64,000 bases of DNA from JAUNSR01 sp036655355 (lineage in GTDB: Bacteria > Bacteroidota > Bacteroidia > Bacteroidales > JAUNSR01): NCBI GenBank assembly GCA_036655355.1, contig JAVVQG010000004.1, positions 186,001 to 250,000 on the forward strand. Reading direction: 5' to 3'. The notes beneath the pieces were generated by a model. The model was not told the origin of the DNA. It ran no database searches and was given only the letters and a program-made list of their open reading frames with translations. Numbering within the stretch: the first letter of the stretch is position 1; the number at the start of each line of letters is the position of its first letter. The position numbers were made by a program, and so were the translations under genes. Below are positions 53,305-62,299 of this stretch, piece by piece.

Positions 53305-54093
53305 ATGAAAAAATTATTCTACACCGTTGCCCTTTCGTTCTTGTTGGGCGCGTGTTCCACTTCCTCGCAGATGGGTAGTTCTCAAATGGGTAGTTCGCAA
53401 TCTTCCAACCCGAGTACGGTAATCGGCGTGAACCAAAAAACATTCCAGGAGAAAGAGAGACAAATAGCCGAGAAATCGGATTGGACCACTCCGCTTCCGA
53501 GTAATGTGGGAATGGGGATCGGCCCGGTAAACATCGCCGCTTCAAATTTTTATTTCGAAGGAAATCTACAGATAATCGACAACATGCCAACTTTCTACGA
53601 TTGTGCGGCGGGCGTCAATCTTCCTATTGCCACAGATCAGGGTATCTATTCTGAAGTCAGCAAGCAATATGGTAGCGCCGTAACTGAACCGGGTGGCGTA
53701 ATGCGTGGGAAATTCAGAGGCTATCTCGTTGACAATCCGGGTGCCCCTTATCCGAAAAAACTCGTGATCACTTACATCGTCGGCTGGCAAAAAGATGCCG
53801 CCATGTGCGATCAGCAGAAGGTTTTGACCGGGAAATGGAATGCACAACTGGCTGCTGCTTATAACGGAAATATCGTACTGACGCTAACCAACGACTTCTC
53901 CTTCTCCGCAACGATCTCTTCCGCAAAAGGAAATTCAGAGGTAAAAGGCAGTTGGATGCTCACTTCCGATACGGATATCGTATTCTTCTACACAACGATC
54001 AACCCGTATATGGGACACAGTGGTTCCTACAATCCGAAAAACATGACGATGTTCGTGCCGACTTCCTCCGGTACATTAATACTGAAAAAATAA
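53305..54093 (+). CDS. Lipoprotein of unknown function
   Basis: 262 residues starting at MKKLFYTVALSFLLGAC; the longer frame has no lipobox at the right distance. After the Cys come short repeats (SSQMGSSQMGSSQSS), then a domain with FQEKERQIAEKSDW and a beta-rich C-terminal half (YNGNIVLTLTNDFSFSATIS, GSWMLTSDTDIVFFY). I do not recognise the family with certainty. It has its own terminator and precedes an AraC regulator on the same strand. Confidence 0.65.
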   Translation: MKKLFYTVALSFLLGACSTSSQMGSSQMGSSQSSNPSTVIGVNQKTFQEKERQIAEKSDWTTPLPSNVGMGIGPVNIAASNFYFEGNLQIIDNMPTFYDCAAGVNLPIATDQGIYSEVSKQYGSAVTEPGGVMRGKFRGYLVDNPGAPYPKKLVITYIVGWQKDAAMCDQQKVLTGKWNAQLAAAYNGNIVLTLTNDFSFSATISSAKGNSEVKGSWMLTSDTDIVFFYTTINPYMGHSGSYNPKNMTMFVPTSSGTLILKK

Positions 54094-54138
54094 GAGAACA
54101 AATCGAAGAGTTGATTCGATTTTAAAAGCTATTCATTG

Positions 54139-54180
54139 AAAAGAGCCGACGATAAAATGCAATATTGTCGGCTCTTTTTT
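54139..54180 (+). terminator. Terminator after the lipoprotein gene
   Basis: AAGAGCCGAC and GTCGGCTCTT with a 16-base loop and T6 tail. Confidence 0.88.
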
Positions 54181-54200
54181 ATTTCTACGACTAAAAATGA

Positions 54201-54208
54201 TATGTTTG
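54201..54208 (+). promoter_or_regulatory. -7 promoter box for the AraC-type gene
   Basis: TATGTTTG matches TAnnTTTG, 26 bases before the ATG. Confidence 0.6.
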
Positions 54209-54233
54209 TAGAAAGATAAGATTTGAAAGAAAT

Positions 54234-55085
54234 ATGGAACAGGAGGTAAAAAAAGACTTCTCATTAGCTAAAGACTTTGCGATATTCGATCGTGTGGATC
54301 AGATTCATATCTGCGAAACCCCGACACGTATGGATTGTGTCGTGTTTGCCATTTGCACCCGGGGATCTCTCGAAGTGGGTGTGAACCTGGAGAAACTCAC
54401 CTTAAAAAAGCAACAACTTGGCGTAATCCGACCGGATCAGATTTTACAACTGATCGATATATCGGAAGACTTCGAGGGACGTTTTCTGGTGATGTCACGC
54501 AATTTTCTGGAAGAAGCTCAAATCGATTTCAAAAGCGCATTGACCATCTTTTTCTATTTCAGAGACAATCCGTGCACCGATCTGACCGATACCGAGATGG
54601 AGATGATCCTGGAGTATCACTCCCTCTTGTTGAAAAAGATGAAGTTAAACGATCCGATTTTCAGAAAGAAGATCGCCCAACATCTGATGCGGGCACTTTT
54701 CTGCGAGGTAAATATGCTTTTTGCCGCACATCAATCCGAACAACTGATTCGTAAAAAGAACCGCAAAGAATTACTTTTCGAACAATTCATGAAAACGGTG
54801 GCGCAATATTACAAGAAAGAACGGAGTGTTTCTTTCTACGGCGATAAGATGTGCCTCACCCCGAAATACCTCTCTACAACCATCAAAGAGATTTCCGGTA
54901 AACTAGCGGGCGAATGGATTGACGAATTCGTTATTCTGGAGGCGAAAACGCTTCTCAAGAACTCAGGAAAGAATATCCAAGAGGTAGCCGAAGAGTTGAA
55001 CTTTCCGAATCAGTCTTTCTTTGGAAAATATTTCAAACAGCACACCGGCATGTCTCCAAGTCAATACAAAGGGGAATTGAAATAA
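54234..55085 (+). CDS. AraC-family transcriptional regulator
   Basis: 283 residues. The N-terminal 170 residues form a cupin-like sensor with VFAICTRGSLEVGVN and LGVIRPDQILQLIDI. The C-terminal 100 residues carry two helix-turn-helix motifs: KMCLTPKYLSTTIKEISGKLAGEWI and NIQEVAEELNFPNQSFFGKYFKQHTGMSPSQYK (quoted in parts), the AraC signature. It activates or represses nearby genes in response to a small ligand. The neighbours, a lipoprotein and sdaA, give no clear target. Confidence 0.93.
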   Translation: MEQEVKKDFSLAKDFAIFDRVDQIHICETPTRMDCVVFAICTRGSLEVGVNLEKLTLKKQQLGVIRPDQILQLIDISEDFEGRFLVMSRNFLEEAQIDFKSALTIFFYFRDNPCTDLTDTEMEMILEYHSLLLKKMKLNDPIFRKKIAQHLMRALFCEVNMLFAAHQSEQLIRKKNRKELLFEQFMKTVAQYYKKERSVSFYGDKMCLTPKYLSTTIKEISGKLAGEWIDEFVILEAKTLLKNSGKNIQEVAEELNFPNQSFFGKYFKQHTGMSPSQYKGELK

Positions 55086-55136
55086 AGAGCCCTTTACCGT
55101 TAAATAAAAAAGGGTTAAATAAGAAAGGGTTAAATT

Positions 55137-55184
55137 AAGAAAGGTGATTGAAAAGAACCTCGCGGCTCTTTCAATCACCTTTCT
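55137..55184. terminator. Bidirectional terminator between the AraC gene and sdaA
   Basis: AAGAAAGGTGATTGAAA and TTTCAATCACCTTTCTT form a 17-bp outer stem, with GAACC/GGCTC inside. It sits between convergent genes. Just upstream, AAAGGGTTAAATAA-like units recur. Confidence 0.9.
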
Positions 55185-55228
55185 TGTTATCATAAACACA
55201 ACGAATACCTTATCCTTTTTACAAAAGG

Positions 55229-56455
55229 TTACTCTGCGGCACCGTCATTGGTATGTGAATAGTAGTTCTTAGCCAATCCGCCTTCGGCAGTTTCTTTGTA
55301 AAGACTTGGCAAATCGTGACCGGTCTGACGCATCACTTCCACCACTTTATCAAAGCTCACGCGATGACGTCCGTCGGAGAACGTTGCGTAGATGTTGCAA
55401 TCCAACGCACGCGCGGCAGCATATGCATTTCTTTCGATGCATGGAATCTGCACCAATCCGCAAACCGGATCGCACGTTAATCCAAGGTGATGTTCCAAGC
55501 CCATTTCCGCAGCATATTCGATCTGTGCGGGTGAACCGCCGAACAACTGGCAAGCGGCAGCGGCAGCCATCGCACAGGCCACGCCCACTTCGCCTTGACA
55601 GCCAACCTGGGCACCGGATACCGACGCGTTGTTACGCACAACCGCTCCGATAAGTCCCGCCGTAGCCAACGCTCTCAAGATTCTTGAATCGCGGAAATCG
55701 CGAGTCTGACGCAGGTAATAAAGCACACCCGGCACCACACCGCACGAACCGCAAGTAGGAGCCGTTACGATCTCTCCGCCTCCGGCATTCTCCTCGGATG
55801 TGGCCAAAGCATAGGCATACAGCAAACCGCGGTTCTTCATATTGTCTTTGTACCCTTTCGCACGGATCAGGTAGTCGGATGCTTTGCGTCGCAAACCCAG
55901 ACCGCCCGGAAGAACACCCTCCGCTTCGAGTCCGCGTTCCACGCCGGCCACCATCACTTCCCATACTTTCTGAAGGTAATCCCAGATTTCAGGACCTTCG
56001 TGAATCTCAACATATTCCCAGAAGCTACATCCGTTATTCTGACACCACTCCTGAATTTCATGAAGTGTATTCATCTCATAAACCTGTGGTTCCGGTGCCG
56101 CTTCACTCTCTTCGTTGGCCAAAGCGCCTCCGCCGATACTGTAGATCACCCACTCCTTCATCTCTTTCTCTTCCGCATCGAAAGCCACGAATTTCATGCC
56201 GTTTGGATGGAAAGGTAGAAACGTCTTCGGTTCCCAAAGAATCTCTACGGGAGCGACCGGCGTCAATACGTCTAGAATCGCCACATCGGTCATGTGACCT
56301 TTTCCCGTAGCGGCAAGACTGCCATAAAGGGTTACTTCAAAGCGGGTCGCCCCGGGAGTCATCTCTAAAAACTGCTCTGCTGCACGTTTCGGCCCCATCG
56401 TATGGCTACTGGACGGACCACGCCCAATTCTGTATATCTCTTTAATTGAATCCAT
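55229..56455 (-). CDS. sdaA: L-serine ammonia-lyase (single-chain, iron-sulfur)
   Basis: A 408-residue enzyme that deaminates L-serine to pyruvate and ammonia. The beta domain comes first (GPSSSHTMGPKRAAEQFL at residue 13). The alpha domain carries APTCGSCGVVPGVLYYL near 235 and the cluster cysteines in CDPVCGLVQIPCIERNAYAA near 335. All expected Cys residues of the [4Fe-4S] site are present. Length is a little under the Escherichia enzyme. Monocistronic and convergent with the AraC gene. Confidence 0.94.
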   Translation of the reverse strand: MDSIKEIYRIGRGPSSSHTMGPKRAAEQFLEMTPGATRFEVTLYGSLAATGKGHMTDVAILDVLTPVAPVEILWEPKTFLPFHPNGMKFVAFDAEEKEMKEWVIYSIGGGALANEESEAAPEPQVYEMNTLHEIQEWCQNNGCSFWEYVEIHEGPEIWDYLQKVWEVMVAGVERGLEAEGVLPGGLGLRRKASDYLIRAKGYKDNMKNRGLLYAYALATSEENAGGGEIVTAPTCGSCGVVPGVLYYLRQTRDFRDSRILRALATAGLIGAVVRNNASVSGAQVGCQGEVGVACAMAAAAACQLFGGSPAQIEYAAEMGLEHHLGLTCDPVCGLVQIPCIERNAYAAARALDCNIYATFSDGRHRVSFDKVVEVMRQTGHDLPSLYKETAEGGLAKNYYSHTNDGAAE

Positions 56456-56637
56456 TTTACTCTTTAAGATTAAACAGGTGCGAAGTTATACTTTCAATTC
56501 AAAGTTTCCGACGGGTAAGGATATCTTTTTATACTCTTAATTAATTTTTTATGAATTAATAGAGGCACAGGATGGGATGGATTGGAACGGAGCCACTTTT
56601 CTTGCCGGCAACAACGTCACAAAAGACTCAATTTCTC

Positions 56638-56645
56638 TATATTTG
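56638..56645 (+). promoter_or_regulatory. -7 promoter box for thyA-folA
   Basis: TATATTTG matches TAnnTTTG, about 105 bases before the thyA ATG. The leader contains the direct repeat TCGGACGACGGGA twice (56653 and 56673 regions). Confidence 0.5.
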
Positions 56646-56749
56646 TGGTCGGACGACGGGATTTCGGAATCGGACGACGGGAGGATGAAGTCCCTCATCG
56701 CACAGACGGGCGTCTCTCTTTCATGAAAAAATAAATAAACTATATATCG

Positions 56750-57544
56750 ATGAAACAGTATCTGGATCTATTGCAACGGGTTCTTGAAGAAGGAGCCAAG
56801 AAAGAAGACCGTACCGGAACGGGCACGATCAGCGTGTTCGGTCATCAAATGCGCTTCAATCTGGAGGAAGGATTTCCGATGGTCACCACTAAAAAGTTGC
56901 ATCTGAAATCAATTGTCTATGAACTTTTGTGGTTTCTGAAAGGCGACACGAACGTAAAATACCTGCAGGAACACGGAGTTCGTATCTGGAACGAATGGGC
57001 GGATGAGCAGGGCGATCTGGGACACATCTACGGATACCAGTGGCGATCGTGGCCCGATTACAACGGAGGCCACATCGACCAGATTGCTGAAGCGGTGAAT
57101 ACGATAAAGAACAACCCGGATTCGCGCCGCATCATCGTGAGTGCGTGGAACGTAGCAGACATTCCGAATATGAAGTTACCTCCATGCCACGCGTTTTTCC
57201 AGTTCTATGTGGCAGATGGCAAATTAAGCCTTCAGCTCTATCAGCGCAGTGCCGACATCTTCTTGGGCGTACCTTTCAACATCGCCTCGTATGCGCTTTT
57301 ATTAATGATGGTAGCGCAGGCTACGGGACTGAAGCCGGGCGAATTCGTTCACACGCTGGGTGATGCGCACATCTACACCAACCACTTGGAACAGGTGAAA
57401 CTTCAATTATCTCGTGCTCCGAAAGCGTTGCCGAAGCTGAAACTCAACCCGGATGTAAAAGACATTTTCTCTTTTGAGTTCGAAGACATCACACTTGAGG
57501 GATACGATCCGCATCCGCATATCAAAGGGGAGGTAGCGGTATGA
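56750..57544 (+). CDS. thyA: Thymidylate synthase
   Basis: 264 residues, the standard ThyA length. The catalytic Cys is residue 146 in LPPCHAFFQFYV. The dUMP-binding arginine region is DSRRIIVSAWN near 125, followed by QRSADIFLGVPFNIASYALL. It makes dTMP from dUMP using methylene-tetrahydrofolate and releases dihydrofolate, the substrate of the next gene product. The stop overlaps the folA start by 4 bases. Confidence 0.97.
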   Translation: MKQYLDLLQRVLEEGAKKEDRTGTGTISVFGHQMRFNLEEGFPMVTTKKLHLKSIVYELLWFLKGDTNVKYLQEHGVRIWNEWADEQGDLGHIYGYQWRSWPDYNGGHIDQIAEAVNTIKNNPDSRRIIVSAWNVADIPNMKLPPCHAFFQFYVADGKLSLQLYQRSADIFLGVPFNIASYALLLMMVAQATGLKPGEFVHTLGDAHIYTNHLEQVKLQLSRAPKALPKLKLNPDVKDIFSFEFEDITLEGYDPHPHIKGEVAV

Positions 57545-58029
57545 TTTCAATCATCGTAGCAATTGCGGCAGAAAATGCCATCGGGAAAGATCAGGACTTG
57601 CTCTGTTATTTGCCGGCAGACTTGAAACATTTCAAGGAACTTACCACGGGCCATACGATCGTAATGGGACGACGAACGTTCGAATCGCTTCCCAAGGGAG
57701 CTCTTCCGAACCGTACGAACATTGTGCTGACTCGCCGTGCGGAATCCACCTTTCCGGGAACCGAGGTTTTTCCATCGCTGGAGAAAGCACTTGATTTCGC
57801 AAAACAGGATCCGGAAATCTTCATCATCGGCGGAGCTTCCGTCTATGAGGAAGCACTGGCATTGGCAGATCGGATGTATCTGACATTCATACATCACACC
57901 TTCGCAGGAGCCGATACGTTCTTCCCGACGTGGAATGAGAATGAATGGCGGGAAATCGACCGCGAAGATTTCAAAGCGGATGAGAAAAATAAATTCGACT
58001 ACTCTTTTGTTACATTGGAGAGAATATAA
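57541..58029 (+). CDS. folA: Dihydrofolate reductase
   Basis: 162 residues. Motifs are AIAAENAIGKDQDLLCYLPADLKHFK (quoted in part), TIVMGRRTFESLP near 40 and IFIIGGASVYEEAL near 97. It regenerates tetrahydrofolate after thymidylate synthesis. Translational coupling to thyA (ATGA overlap) matches the metabolic coupling. The terminator follows directly. Confidence 0.95.
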   Translation: MISIIVAIAAENAIGKDQDLLCYLPADLKHFKELTTGHTIVMGRRTFESLPKGALPNRTNIVLTRRAESTFPGTEVFPSLEKALDFAKQDPEIFIIGGASVYEEALALADRMYLTFIHHTFAGADTFFPTWNENEWREIDREDFKADEKNKFDYSFVTLERI

Positions 58030-58048
58030 TTGGATAGCATACAATAAG

Positions 58049-58087
58049 AAAAGGACTCGTGCAACCGAATGCACGAGTCCTTTTTTT
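58049..58087. terminator. Bidirectional terminator between folA and the purF-type gene
   Basis: AAAGGACTCGTGCA-accgaa-TGCACGAGTCCTTT with T7 on the plus side. Confidence 0.92.
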
Positions 58088-58105
58088 ATTGTATTCGAAG
58101 CGATA

Positions 58106-59998
58106 TTACATCGAACGTTTCGAATCTTTCCCTTCGTAGAAATTGATGAAAGCGTTGTTAACCAAACGATTCCCGCCAGGAGTGGGATAATCGCCCGTAA
58201 AATACCAGTCGCCTTTGTTATCGGGACATGCATCATGCAACCCTTCGATGGTCTGATAAATGATCTCAACTTCGGCCTTCGTACCCGACGGCGTCAACAT
58301 CTCGGCGATCTTGGCAGAGATCTGTTGTGGCGTGAACGGTTTATAAATCTCTTTCACATAATTCACGATCTGCTCTTTCGGCAGGTTCTGCTGCGCCTTC
58401 GATTTGCGGTACACCTCATCGATGATGTGGCGTTTATTGTTCTCCTTCAGCAACTCGATGGCTGCTTTGAAAGCGATAAATTCGCCCATACGAGACATAT
58501 CGATCCCGTAACAGTCGGGATAACGGATCTGAGGAGAAGAGGAAACCACCACGATTTTCTTCGGTGTCAGCGTGTCAAGAATCTTAATGATACTTTGGCG
58601 CAATGTCGTACCACGCACAATCGAGTCGTCGATCACCACCAGGTTATCGGTTTCGGGATGTACGCTGCCGTATGTCACGTCGTACACATGGGCAGCCAGG
58701 TCATTGCGACTGTTTCCTTCGGCAATGAAAGTACGCAGTTTGATATCCTTGATGGCGATTTTCTCCGAGCGCACCTTTTTTGCAAGGATGCGATTGAGAT
58801 CCTCAGGAGAAATGTCGGTTCCCTTTTCAAGAATTTCCTGTTGTTTTTTTACGTTCAGCACCTTATCGAGTCCCTCAAGCATTCCATAATAAGCCACCTC
58901 TGCCGTATTGGGAATGAAAGAGAATACGGAGTTATCCAAATCGTTATCAACAGACTCCAAGATAGACGGCACCAGATTCTCACCCAGTTTCTTACGTTCG
59001 CGATAGATATCCTGATCACTTCCGCGAGAGAAGTAGATCCGTTCGAACGAACATTTCTTCACCTCTTTGGGTGCGTTGATCTGTGAAAGGTGCATCTCGC
59101 CTTTCTTGTTGACGATGATTCCCTGTCCCGGCTGCAATTCGTGAATCGTATCGTATTGTACCCCCAACGCGGTTTGAATCACCGGACGTTCGGAAGCCAC
59201 CACTACGATCTCATCATCCGCATAGTAGAATGCGGGACGAATTCCCCACGGATCGCGGAATGTAAAACAATCGCCGCTACCGAGTACACCGCAGATCACG
59301 TAACCGCCGTCCCAATTCGGACTTGCCGTTTTCAATACGTTTTCGAGGTTCAGCTGCTCTTCGATCGCCATTGTGATCTCCATCCCCTCCAATCCTTCCG
59401 ATTTTGAGTTCTGATAGATACGTTCCACCTCACGATCCAGACGATGTCCTACCTGCTCCAGCATGATATAGGTATCGGCATATTTACGTGGGTGTTGTCC
59501 GGCACGTGTAATCTCCTCAAAGATTTCATCGACGTTGGTTAAGTTGAAGTTCCCGCAGAGTGCAAGGTTTTTGGCGCGCCAGTTGTTTCGGCGGATAAAA
59601 GGATGGACGTAAGAAAGGCCGGATCTACCGGTTGTGCTGTATCGCAGATGCCCCATGTAAACTTCGCCGGCGAAAGGAAGGGTGGTTTTGGCGTAAGTGG
59701 CATCCCGTAATATCTCTGTATCGAGATCTTTGTAGTTATTATGTACGGCTTCGAATATTTCAGTAATGGCTCCGGAACCCATGGCTCTCTGTCGGAAGAA
59801 ATACTCTTCGCCCGGATGGGCTTCCATTTTCAGACAAGCAAGACCAGCGCCCTCTTGTCCGCGATTATGTTGTTTCTCCATCAAGAGGTAGAGCTTGTTC
59901 AGCCCATACATCCAGGTTCCATACTTTTCCTGATAGTACTCAAGCGGTTTAAGTAATCGCACCATCGCGATACCGCATTCATGTTTCAATTGTTCCAT
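58106..59998 (-). CDS. PurF-type amidophosphoribosyltransferase, long form
   Basis: A 630-residue protein. An N-terminal glutamine amidotransferase class II domain has its Cys at position 9 (MEQLKHECGIAMV), with HNRGQEGAGL and GHLRYSTTGRSG. The phosphoribosyltransferase domain carries the PRPP-binding motif NLVVIDDSIVRGTTLRQS near 445. The reaction is the first step of purine synthesis. It is about 130 residues longer than ordinary PurF (about 470-505), with extra segments in the middle and at the C-terminus. Bacteroidota often have this long paralogue besides a short PurF. Whether it is the main enzyme here is not decidable. Confidence 0.88.
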   Translation of the reverse strand: MEQLKHECGIAMVRLLKPLEYYQEKYGTWMYGLNKLYLLMEKQHNRGQEGAGLACLKMEAHPGEEYFFRQRAMGSGAITEIFEAVHNNYKDLDTEILRDATYAKTTLPFAGEVYMGHLRYSTTGRSGLSYVHPFIRRNNWRAKNLALCGNFNLTNVDEIFEEITRAGQHPRKYADTYIMLEQVGHRLDREVERIYQNSKSEGLEGMEITMAIEEQLNLENVLKTASPNWDGGYVICGVLGSGDCFTFRDPWGIRPAFYYADDEIVVVASERPVIQTALGVQYDTIHELQPGQGIIVNKKGEMHLSQINAPKEVKKCSFERIYFSRGSDQDIYRERKKLGENLVPSILESVDNDLDNSVFSFIPNTAEVAYYGMLEGLDKVLNVKKQQEILEKGTDISPEDLNRILAKKVRSEKIAIKDIKLRTFIAEGNSRNDLAAHVYDVTYGSVHPETDNLVVIDDSIVRGTTLRQSIIKILDTLTPKKIVVVSSSPQIRYPDCYGIDMSRMGEFIAFKAAIELLKENNKRHIIDEVYRKSKAQQNLPKEQIVNYVKEIYKPFTPQQISAKIAEMLTPSGTKAEVEIIYQTIEGLHDACPDNKGDWYFTGDYPTPGGNRLVNNAFINFYEGKDSKRSM

Positions 59999-60050
59999 GT
60001 TATCCGTAAAGATGTTTTTGAATCAGCCAACCAAGCTGAGTTTGGATTGT

Positions 60051-60058
60051 CAAAGATA
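60051..60058 (-). promoter_or_regulatory. -7 promoter box for the purF-type gene
   Basis: On the minus strand TATCTTTG matches TAnnTTTG, 53 bases before the ATG. Confidence 0.55.
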
Positions 60059-60211
60059 AATGTAAATTTTCCCATTCCATACCAAAAGCATATGTTAATA
60101 TATGCGAATTTAAAAAAAGGAATGCAGCATTTCAAACTCAACCTTCATCTTCTATTCAGAACGGCGTTCCAAACAGTATCTAATTAAACATTCTTCATTT
60201 AGCGTATAAGT

Positions 60212-60964
60212 ATGAAAAACAGAAAATTAATCTTGAGCGCACTGCTTTTAGGCGGCGTATTTTTCTCCTCTTGTGACGATGATCAATGCAAAGAAACACA
60301 TTATGAAAGCTTTGTAACAGTAGATAAAGAGGGTGATGAGCTCATCTTTAAAACTGATAAAGGAAATACCCTGAACCCCACCAACCTCTCCGGCAGTTCT
60401 TCATTAAAGGAAGACGATCGCGGCGTGGTGTTGTTCCACATTCTGGATAAGAAACCGGAAAATCAGCCGAAAGAGAGCGGTGAATACAAATACATCCACA
60501 TCGAGGCGTATCAGCCGTTATTGGCCAAGCCGATTTGGAAACTAACGGAAGCGAACCGCGATTCGTCGGTGGTAGCGCACAAAGATCCGGTGATTGTTCG
60601 CGATGCATGGATCGGAGGAGGATACTTGAATCTTTATTTCAGTTTCCTAAGCAGTTCTTACGGAAGCGTACATTATGTGAATGTGGTGGAAAATACGCTT
60701 GAAAATGCGGTGAATCCGGAAGAGGGCGTATACAAGGTTGAGTTCATCCACAACGGAAACAACGATTATTACGGCAATTGGGTGAATGGAATCGCTTGTT
60801 TCAGACTGCCGGAAAATATCGATGAAGAGGCGAAAGAGATCCATCTGAAATATTTCCGTCACCGCGATGAGGAGGTGAATATCAAAATCGCTCTTGAGAA
60901 TGAAACGAACGAATCATCACGATTAAAAAATATAAAACCTGAAGATTGCAGCAGTGTAAGATAA
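60212..60964 (+). CDS. NigD-like lipoprotein
   Basis: A 250-residue lipoprotein (VFFSSCDDD lipobox, Cys near 21). Two beta-rich domains follow: an N-terminal OB-like part (residues 35-120) and a C-terminal part with YLNLYFSFLSS and EGVYKVEFIHN. The pattern matches the NigD-like family of Bacteroidales, named after a gene beside a bacteriocin-like locus in Prevotella; the function is not established. Monocistronic, with a terminator facing tatC. Confidence 0.78.
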   Translation: MKNRKLILSALLLGGVFFSSCDDDQCKETHYESFVTVDKEGDELIFKTDKGNTLNPTNLSGSSSLKEDDRGVVLFHILDKKPENQPKESGEYKYIHIEAYQPLLAKPIWKLTEANRDSSVVAHKDPVIVRDAWIGGGYLNLYFSFLSSSYGSVHYVNVVENTLENAVNPEEGVYKVEFIHNGNNDYYGNWVNGIACFRLPENIDEEAKEIHLKYFRHRDEEVNIKIALENETNESSRLKNIKPEDCSSVR

Positions 60965-61012
60965 TATGACTGCGCGAGTTGAATAAAATTTACCTTTTTT
61001 TATGTTTGCAAT

Positions 61013-61057
61013 AAAAGCCCCGTTATCTGAATCTAGGATTCGATAATCGGGGCTTTT
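61013..61057. terminator. Bidirectional terminator between the NigD-like gene and tatC
   Basis: AAAAGCCCCG-TTATC and GATAA-TCGGGGCTTTT pair over 15 bp with a short internal loop. Confidence 0.88.
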
Positions 61058-61114
61058 CATTTCATTCGCACAACTTTGGAGTCGGCTCTTCAATAAGCTA
61101 TATTAGAATCGGCT

Positions 61115-61963
61115 TTACGATTGATGTTCGTCCGTTACGGTCATCTCCTCATCCTCATCCTCTTCAGGCTGATCGGGTTTAACGACGAAAGCACTTCCTT
61201 CATAAAGCAGGTAAAGCGGAATAAACATCAGGAACATCGAGAACGGATCGGCCGGAGTAAGTATCGCCGCTACGATCAGTAACACCACAATGGCATGACG
61301 GCGGTATTTCCCGAAGAAAGAACGCGTCAACAATCCCATGCGTGACAACAACCAACAAAGAAGCGGCATCTCGAAAACCAGTCCCATCATGAAGATCAGG
61401 GTCATGAAATTACTCATGTAGGAATCGAGTGAAATCACATTGGGTACCAATTCACTCACCTGGTAGGTGGCCAGAAAACGCAGTGTCATGGGGAAGATGG
61501 AGTAGTACCCCATCACCAATCCCAAGTAAAACATTCCGTTGCCGAACAGGAAGGCCCACCGGGCGTTTCTTCGTTCATGCGGATAGAGTGCGGGACTGAT
61601 GAAACTCCACAGGATATACACCACCACCGGAAAGGCAAAAATCAAACCCAGCCAGAATGAGGTGGTCATATGTACCATGAACTGAGAATTCAGGTTATAA
61701 TTCACCAATTCCACTTTAAACGTGTTACTACACATATCGGGAAGTACCGGATATTTGGTACTTAACGAACACATCCAGCGGTAAACAATGAATTCGGAGC
61801 TGCAGGGAGCCAGAATAATGGTATCGAAAATGGTGCGCATGAAGGCAAAAAACAAAATGCTGATCGACGCCACTGCAAGCATGGAGTGAATCAGCACTTT
61901 TCTTAAAGCCTCGATGTGATCCCAGAAAGTCATCTCTTCCAGCGCATCGTTGTTATGGCTCAT
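61115..61963 (-). CDS. tatC: Sec-independent protein translocase TatC
   Basis: A 282-residue inner-membrane protein with six transmembrane helices. The TatC signature at the N-terminus (FWDHIEALRKVLIHSMLAV) holds the twin-arginine recognition Glu. Later motifs are ALYPHERRNARWAFLFGNGMFYLG and FGKYRRHAIVVLLIVAAILTPADPFSMFLM (quoted in parts). The C-terminus is an acidic tail (EEDEDEEMTV). It recognises twin-arginine signal peptides and forms the Tat complex with TatA. The gap to tatA is 6 bases. Confidence 0.95.
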   Translation of the reverse strand: MSHNNDALEEMTFWDHIEALRKVLIHSMLAVASISILFFAFMRTIFDTIILAPCSSEFIVYRWMCSLSTKYPVLPDMCSNTFKVELVNYNLNSQFMVHMTTSFWLGLIFAFPVVVYILWSFISPALYPHERRNARWAFLFGNGMFYLGLVMGYYSIFPMTLRFLATYQVSELVPNVISLDSYMSNFMTLIFMMGLVFEMPLLCWLLSRMGLLTRSFFGKYRRHAIVVLLIVAAILTPADPFSMFLMFIPLYLLYEGSAFVVKPDQPEEDEDEEMTVTDEHQS

Positions 61964-61969
61964 AGAAGA

Positions 61970-62158
61970 TTACTTTTTATTATCGTCAATTTTAATATCG
62001 TCTTCAATTTCCTTGATGCCATCTTTAAAGCTCTTCACACCTTTTCCGATACCTTTCATCAGTTCCGGAATTTTCTTCCCGCCGAAAAGTAATACAATGG
62101 CAAAAATAATAATAATGACTTCCCAACTACCGAGAGCCCAACAGAATAGGTGATTCAT
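61970..62158 (-). CDS. tatA: Twin-arginine translocase subunit TatA
   Basis: A 62-residue protein with one N-terminal membrane helix (WEVIIIIFAIVLLF), the hinge motif FGGKKIPELMKGIGKG, an amphipathic helix and a charged tail. This is the normal TatA/E size. It forms the protein-conducting assembly with TatC. A -7 box is visible upstream. Confidence 0.93.
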   Translation of the reverse strand: MNHLFCWALGSWEVIIIIFAIVLLFGGKKIPELMKGIGKGVKSFKDGIKEIEDDIKIDDNKK

Positions 62159-62195
62159 AAAAGAAATGTTTAAAGTTAATACTTATTACTCTTAC

Positions 62196-62203
62196 AAATA
62201 TAA
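62196..62203 (-). promoter_or_regulatory. -7 promoter box for tatA-tatC
   Basis: On the minus strand TATATTTG matches TAnnTTTG, with TTTG 15 bases further upstream as a possible -33. Confidence 0.55.
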
Positions 62204-62299
62204 GGTTACAATATAAACAAATGATGAAGGATAATGTTTTTTTTGTAGTTTTACAGTCGAAATTTTCTAAAATAACAAAAACACTAATACAGATATAAG

